64,000 bases of DNA from WLMZ01 sp038227995. GTDB taxonomy: Bacteria > Actinomycetota > Acidimicrobiia > Acidimicrobiales > Ilumatobacteraceae. Position 1 is the stretch's first letter, and every line of letters starts with the position of its first letter. The notes beneath the pieces were generated by a model. The model was given only the letters and a program-made list of their open reading frames with translations. It was not told the origin of the DNA and searched no databases. The translations under genes were made by a program, and so were the position numbers. Below, piece after piece: positions 60,412 through 64,000 of the stretch. Location: NCBI GenBank assembly GCA_038227995.1, contig JBBRPP010000024.1:1-64000 (forward strand), read 5' to 3'.

Positions 60412-61438
60412 CGTGCTGCCTCGCATCTTGATCAACTGGAGCCACGTCGTGTGTCACCTGCGAGTAACCGTGCAGGCCAGCCCCTGTGTTCGGCCCGCTG
60501 CCAGAGCCCATTGCCTCGTTGACCATGGCGGCCATGCGTGGCATCGGGTCGAAGGGGTGTTCGGCGACGGCGATGGCCAGTCGCGACCCGCGCCGGCCGA
60601 GATGACCGCGTACGACGGTGACCTCGCCGATGCTGACGTTGGCGAGTTGGTTGAGACGATGATCGAGCACGACGACATCGCCGGGGACGAGTGCGGCGAT
60701 CGAGCCGGCCGACATGACCATCCGCGACAGCGTGGCTTCGAGCACGAGCGGCACCTTCTCGGCGACGGTGCGCATGATCATCGGATCCAGGTCCGAACCG
60801 GCCCGTTCAGCCGCGTGCGACATGATCTTCTCGAGCATCGGCGTCAAGGTGGACAACGACATCACGACCGACAGGTCTCCGGCCAGCTGGCAGCCCGGAA
60901 CTGCGAGTGAGTAAGTCAACGCCAGCACCATCTGCGACGGCGCGGCCAAGCCGATCAACTGCGGGCTGAGATCGATGCCCTCGATCGCGGTCTCGACGTC
61001 GAGGAACTGCGTCAGCGCGTCACCGAGCGCCTCCACCGCAACCGATGCGATCCGGCGAACGGCGGGCAGCTCGAGCTCGCCTGGGCGACGTGGAGCCTCC
61101 ATCCGACCCGAGCCACCGATCAGTCGACCGGCGAGCGCGAGCGACAACGAGGTGTCCATCTCGATCAGGATGTCGCCCGGCAGCGGCGACGCTGACGCAG
61201 TGATGAGGGTGGTGACCGTCGGCAGCGTGCGGACGTATTCGTCCCAGGTCAGCTGCGTGGTGCGGACGATCTCGACCGATGCCGATGAGCGCGCCAGGCG
61301 ACCGAGACCGCTCGACAGCTTGCGCGAGAACGTGTCGTGGAACAGATCCAACGATCGCAGCTGCTCGCGGGACAGCTTGGTGGGGCGGCGAAGATCGCAC
61401 TGCTCCCAGACTCGGTCGGTGTTCTGGCTGGCGTCCAT
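60362..61438 (-). CDS. fliM: Flagellar motor switch protein FliM lacking the CheY-binding N-terminal motif
   Basis: The 358-residue protein has 'CDLRRPTKLSREQLRSLDLFHDTF', the middle CheC-like domain ('GRLIGGSGRMEAP') and a C-terminal SpoA domain ('LVPGDVVVLDHRLNQLANVSIG'), quoted in part. Only about a dozen residues precede the conserved LRRP segment, and they lack the EIDALL-type motif that binds phospho-CheY in other FliM proteins. AAAGGACC precedes ATG 61438. It is the first flagellar gene in this cluster; the C-terminal 35 residues extend over fliN. Confidence 0.93.
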   Translation of the reverse strand: MDASQNTDRVWEQCDLRRPTKLSREQLRSLDLFHDTFSRKLSSGLGRLARSSASVEIVRTTQLTWDEYVRTLPTVTTLITASASPLPGDILIEMDTSLSLALAGRLIGGSGRMEAPRRPGELELPAVRRIASVAVEALGDALTQFLDVETAIEGIDLSPQLIGLAAPSQMVLALTYSLAVPGCQLAGDLSVVMSLSTLTPMLEKIMSHAAERAGSDLDPMIMRTVAEKVPLVLEATLSRMVMSAGSIAALVPGDVVVLDHRLNQLANVSIGEVTVVRGHLGRRGSRLAIAVAEHPFDPMPRMAAMVNEAMGSGSGPNTGAGLHGYSQVTHDVAPVDQDARQHDARNAESSSSPVHSLR

Positions 61439-61500
61439 CGAGGTCCTTTGCAATCAATCCGCTGAAAGGGAACTGATGCGCCTGACCGTGTCGGCTGGGA

Positions 61501-61926
61501 CTACGAGATCGACCACCTGATGTGCGGCGGGCGCACGCCGGCACACAACGGGTGGCCCTTGGCGTCGGTCAGGCCGAGGGTCGCTTGCACCGTGCGACCG
61601 TCGGTTTCGAGCGGATCGAGGTGGTCGACGAACAGCTTGGCCCTCCGGAACATCGCGAACTCGCCGTCGCCGACTTCGCCCCACGACAGATAGATGAAGC
61701 GCTCGTGCCCCCGGCCGTGGATGTACGTGCCGGCGAACCGCCCCTTGCGGATGTCGACATCGAACTCCCATCGCGCCTCGGCGGCGTCACCGCGCACGAG
61801 GTCGATGACCTCCTGACCGCGCTGCACACCGACGGCGATCCCGCTGTATCGACCGGATGGTGTCGGCGAAGGTCCACAGCTGGCGCCGGGAAGGTCGGTG
61901 CCGATGATGCGGAAGTGCGCGCTCAC
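61501..61926 (-). CDS. DUF5990 family protein
   Basis: The 141-residue protein has 'SGIAVGVQRGQEVIDLVRGDA', 'GTYIHGRGHERFIYLSWGEV' and 'RRAKLFVDHLD', quoted in part. This pattern is seen in small actinobacterial DUF5990 proteins of unknown function. GTG 61926 overlaps the stop of the DUF1905 gene (GTGA), so the two are coupled. It ends 63 bp before fliM on the same strand but is probably a separate unit. Confidence 0.8.
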   Translation of the reverse strand: MSAHFRIIGTDLPGASCGPSPTPSGRYSGIAVGVQRGQEVIDLVRGDAAEARWEFDVDIRKGRFAGTYIHGRGHERFIYLSWGEVGDGEFAMFRRAKLFVDHLDPLETDGRTVQATLGLTDAKGHPLCAGVRPPHIRWSIS

Positions 61927-62240
61927 GGAACCGCCGCCACAACCACCAGTGTGATGTCGGCGGGTGAGCCGACGCTGAGGCGTTCCGCGATGCGCACCGG
62001 CTTCTTGACCGGGAGGACGTAGGTCTTGCGTTTGCTGTCCGGGAACACGGACGTCCGCCATGTCGTGGACCCGATCGTCACCTCGACACGGATCGATCCG
62101 AAGCCGGCCGCCGAGTGTCCGAACCGTTCTTCGATGTCGTCCGCTTCGTCGTCGGGCAGGCTCACGAAGTGCCACGTGCCAGTGCCCTCGGTCTCCCACA
62201 GCTCAGCCGTGAACGAATAGGTCGCCGTCGACGATGACAC
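61923..62240 (-). CDS. DUF1905 family protein
   Basis: The 105-residue protein has 'AELWETEGTGTWHFVSLPDDEADDI', 'VEVTIGSTTWRTSVFPDSKRKTYVLPVKK' and 'GSPADITLVV', quoted in part, the small beta-barrel pattern of DUF1905. Its function is unknown. It is the first gene of a two-gene unit with DUF5990. Confidence 0.88.
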   Translation of the reverse strand: MSSSTATYSFTAELWETEGTGTWHFVSLPDDEADDIEERFGHSAAGFGSIRVEVTIGSTTWRTSVFPDSKRKTYVLPVKKPVRIAERLSVGSPADITLVVVAAVP

Positions 62241-62278
62241 GGCTGCACGCTAGTGCAGCCGATTGCCCGTGTTCCTGC

Positions 62279-62734
62279 CTACTCGAACACCGAGTCGAAC
62301 CGCGATGTGGCTTCGCTGACGAAGCCCGGACCTTTCGCGTCGCCTCCATCGGTCCGGTACTTCACGAAGAGTTGCTCGAAGCCTCCAGGAATGAACGTCA
62401 CGATCAAATCCACGGGATCCGGCGTCAGATTGCGATATCCGTGTGGAGTCTCGCGGGGCACTCTGACGAAGTCACCTGCCTCGAGCGTGACGATGTGACC
62501 GTCGAGCATGAACTCAAGCCCGCCAGACCGAACGAGAAATGTCTCCTCGAACGAACCATGCCGATGCACACCGAAGGTGCCCAGCACGTCGCCTCCGTCC
62601 TTGGACGGAGCGACGATCCACTCGAGCACGGAATACGCGCCGTCCGTCATTGCAGACGACACGACGACCCGACCCCGGTCGTCAGAGTCTTCGAAGACCA
62701 CGCCATCGCCAACCGCAACCACTCCGTCGATCAT
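62279..62734 (-). CDS. Cupin-domain protein
   Basis: The 151-residue protein has the cupin motifs 'HRHGSFEETFLVRSGGLEF' (metal His/His/Glu) and 'GDFVRVPRETPHGYRN' (second His), so a metal-binding beta-barrel is likely. Members act as small-molecule dioxygenases, isomerases or sensors. No pathway is indicated by its neighbours. Confidence 0.88.
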   Translation of the reverse strand: MIDGVVAVGDGVVFEDSDDRGRVVVSSAMTDGAYSVLEWIVAPSKDGGDVLGTFGVHRHGSFEETFLVRSGGLEFMLDGHIVTLEAGDFVRVPRETPHGYRNLTPDPVDLIVTFIPGGFEQLFVKYRTDGGDAKGPGFVSEATSRFDSVFE

Positions 62735-62842
62735 GTGCCCACTGTAGATCTCGACCGCGTTTTGACGACCGCTGATTTCGTCGTGAGGCGCGGCAGGACG
62801 AGCAGCCCCGGGATGGTGACTGACAATGCGGCGGCCGACCCG

Positions 62843-64000
62843 TCAGGCAGCGCTCTCGCCGGCGTCGGTGTTCGGTTCGGGTCCGCGTGGTGCGATTTCG
62901 GTGCCGTCGGCACGGGAGAAGTGCCAGCCGGAGCGGTCCCGCGTGACGGTGATCCCGAGGTCGTGTTTGGCGGTGTCGTGACCGGCGCACAAGGGCCCGC
63001 CGTTGTCGTGATCGGTGCGGCCAGGGTCCTCCCACGGATGGCGCGGGACCCACGGATTCGTGTGATCGATGTGAATCCGCCCGGGCCGGAACTCATCCCC
63101 CGGGAAACTACATCGATCACCACCCAACAGGATCGCCTCACGCGCGGCCCCCGTGAACAGCCGTGACGTGCGCCCGAGATCGATCACCCGACCCACCGAA
63201 TCATTCACCACCCGCCGCACGTTCCCCAACAGCGCTGCCACGAACAGGTCCTGCCGCGCCACCAGCCCGCCCGACGCCGTCTCGGCCCAACCGAGTTTGC
63301 TGGCCGCGACGGTGACCGACTCGATGTAGCCGGGTGCGCATTGGCGGATCGCGTCCTCCAACTGTTGCTGGGTGCAGAAGATGTTCACCAACGGCTTCGG
63401 CGGACGGCGCCGACAGTGACACGTCGCACCGCCAGATGACGGCGGCGGCTCGGGCGGCGGCGGATCCGATGCCGGCGTCGGGTCGATGGGCGGCATCGGA
63501 CCGGACGCACCCGAAAGATCGACATCATCGACATCATCCGCGTCCGTGTCGTCGGCCGCGGCCTTCGTCGTGGGTGACATGCCGGAGGACTCGGCAGCGT
63601 CGAGCATGATCGCCATCAACGCATCCGCATACCGTTGCGCAGCCGTGCGCGGAAGATCATGCTCGTCCGCGTCAGCGCCCCAGCGCCGTTTGCGTTCCGC
63701 AATGTCGGCTTCCATCTCCAACGCGTCATACGCCCGCACCAGATTCTGGATCACCTCACCCGACACTGCATCCGAGAAGAACTTCAACTCGAACGCACCA
63801 CCCACCGAACCCATCGACAACCTGCGCGCCGCACGCGCCTCAGCCACCGAATGGTCTGCCCCATCAGGATCAGCCGCCTGCTCCCACCGCTGACAGAACT
63901 GCGCGAAACCCGACAACAACAACGACTGCGCGAAATCGACGAACCGATCCTCCCACTCCACCATCAACCCACGACACCGCGGATTGCGGAACAGGCGCAA
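62843..64000 (-). CDS. DUF222/HNH endonuclease family protein, 5' end beyond window
   Basis: At least 385 residues are present and the start lies past the right edge. The N-terminal part is the helical DUF222 type, followed by an Asp-rich stretch (about 150-162), a Pro-rich linker (about 165-190) and an HNH nuclease domain. The HNH domain has 'DRCSFPGDEF', 'IHIDHTNPW' and 'NGGPLCAGHDTAKHD'. One expected zinc Cys is visible in the first motif. This family is often multicopy in actinobacteria, like the mycobacterial 13E12 repeats. Confidence 0.85.
   Translation of the reverse strand: MRLFRNPRCRGLMVEWEDRFVDFAQSLLLSGFAQFCQRWEQAADPDGADHSVAEARAARRLSMGSVGGAFELKFFSDAVSGEVIQNLVRAYDALEMEADIAERKRRWGADADEHDLPRTAAQRYADALMAIMLDAAESSGMSPTTKAAADDTDADDVDDVDLSGASGPMPPIDPTPASDPPPPEPPPSSGGATCHCRRRPPKPLVNIFCTQQQLEDAIRQCAPGYIESVTVAASKLGWAETASGGLVARQDLFVAALLGNVRRVVNDSVGRVIDLGRTSRLFTGAAREAILLGGDRCSFPGDEFRPGRIHIDHTNPWVPRHPWEDPGRTDHDNGGPLCAGHDTAKHDLGITVTRDRSGWHFSRADGTEIAPRGPEPNTDAGESAA

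Overview
This is a high-GC actinobacterial chromosome segment. The gene families fit the class Acidimicrobiia (Ilumatobacter-like), but that placement is inference. Supporting features are F420-type oxidoreductases (a luciferase-like enzyme and a Ddn-like protein), secreted proteins with 'LDTR...DLQGWF' repeats, a DUF222/HNH gene, frequent GTG starts with leaderless promoters, and a flagellar locus that carries the csrA/fliW pair. No rRNA or CRISPR array is present. There is one tRNA, tRNA-Gly(TCC).

Layout. 1-3.3 kb: an IS21-like end repeat at the left edge, an orphan protein, a lipoprotein and a luciferase-like oxidoreductase. 3.5-24 kb: a cell-envelope region. It holds a polytopic membrane protein, a secreted glycerophosphodiesterase, a polyprenyl-phosphate sugar transferase and an OmpR-type two-component system. 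The two-component genes run into an envelope protein plus ABC exporter operon. A COG4705 membrane protein, a second ABC exporter, a phosphodiester glycosidase, GT2 and GT-C glycosyltransferases and two secreted LDTR-repeat proteins follow. 23.9-33.3 kb: an S4 protein, a GNAT, LuxR-type signalling, a PAS-EAL protein, and two tandem membrane proteins with sigma-factor-like N-termini. 33.3-43.4 kb: an SPFH protein, metabolic genes, tRNA-Gly with a possible attachment-site scar, a flippase/glycosyltransferase pair and small enzymes. 43.4-46.4 kb: a GGDEF protein and a degenerate EAL protein. 46.4-61.4 kb: a flagellar cluster, nearly all on the minus strand: fliM-N-O-P-Q-R, flhB-A, an flhF-like gene, a degenerate GGDEF/HD gene, an flgN candidate, flgK, flgL, fliW, csrA, a divergent VanY-like peptidase and a FliA-type sigma factor. 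61.5-64 kb: DUF5990, DUF1905, a cupin and an edge-truncated HNH gene.

Main result of the hunt. Two families of 11-bp-period direct repeats sit upstream of the envelope genes. Family 1 is TCTCAG-N5-TCTCAG, found three times. Each copy lies exactly 11 nt before a TAnnnT-like -10 hexamer, which is 6-7 nt before an ATG. The three promoters precede the two-component operon, the LolA-like/ABC operon and the second ABC operon. In the last case the leaderless ATG opens a 19-codon leader ORF whose stop overlaps the ABC start. Family 2 is (A/G)GTAA-N5-(A/G)GTAA, found five times. It lies upstream of the glycerophosphodiesterase, the COG4705 protein, the phosphodiester glycosidase, a GT2 and the flippase. 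Together they look like two OmpR/PhoP-type regulons for cell-envelope genes. The other strong candidate for something undescribed is the tandem pair of sigma-like/transmembrane/extracytoplasmic proteins at 29.7-33.3 kb. Everything here comes from reading the sequence; no database search was run.
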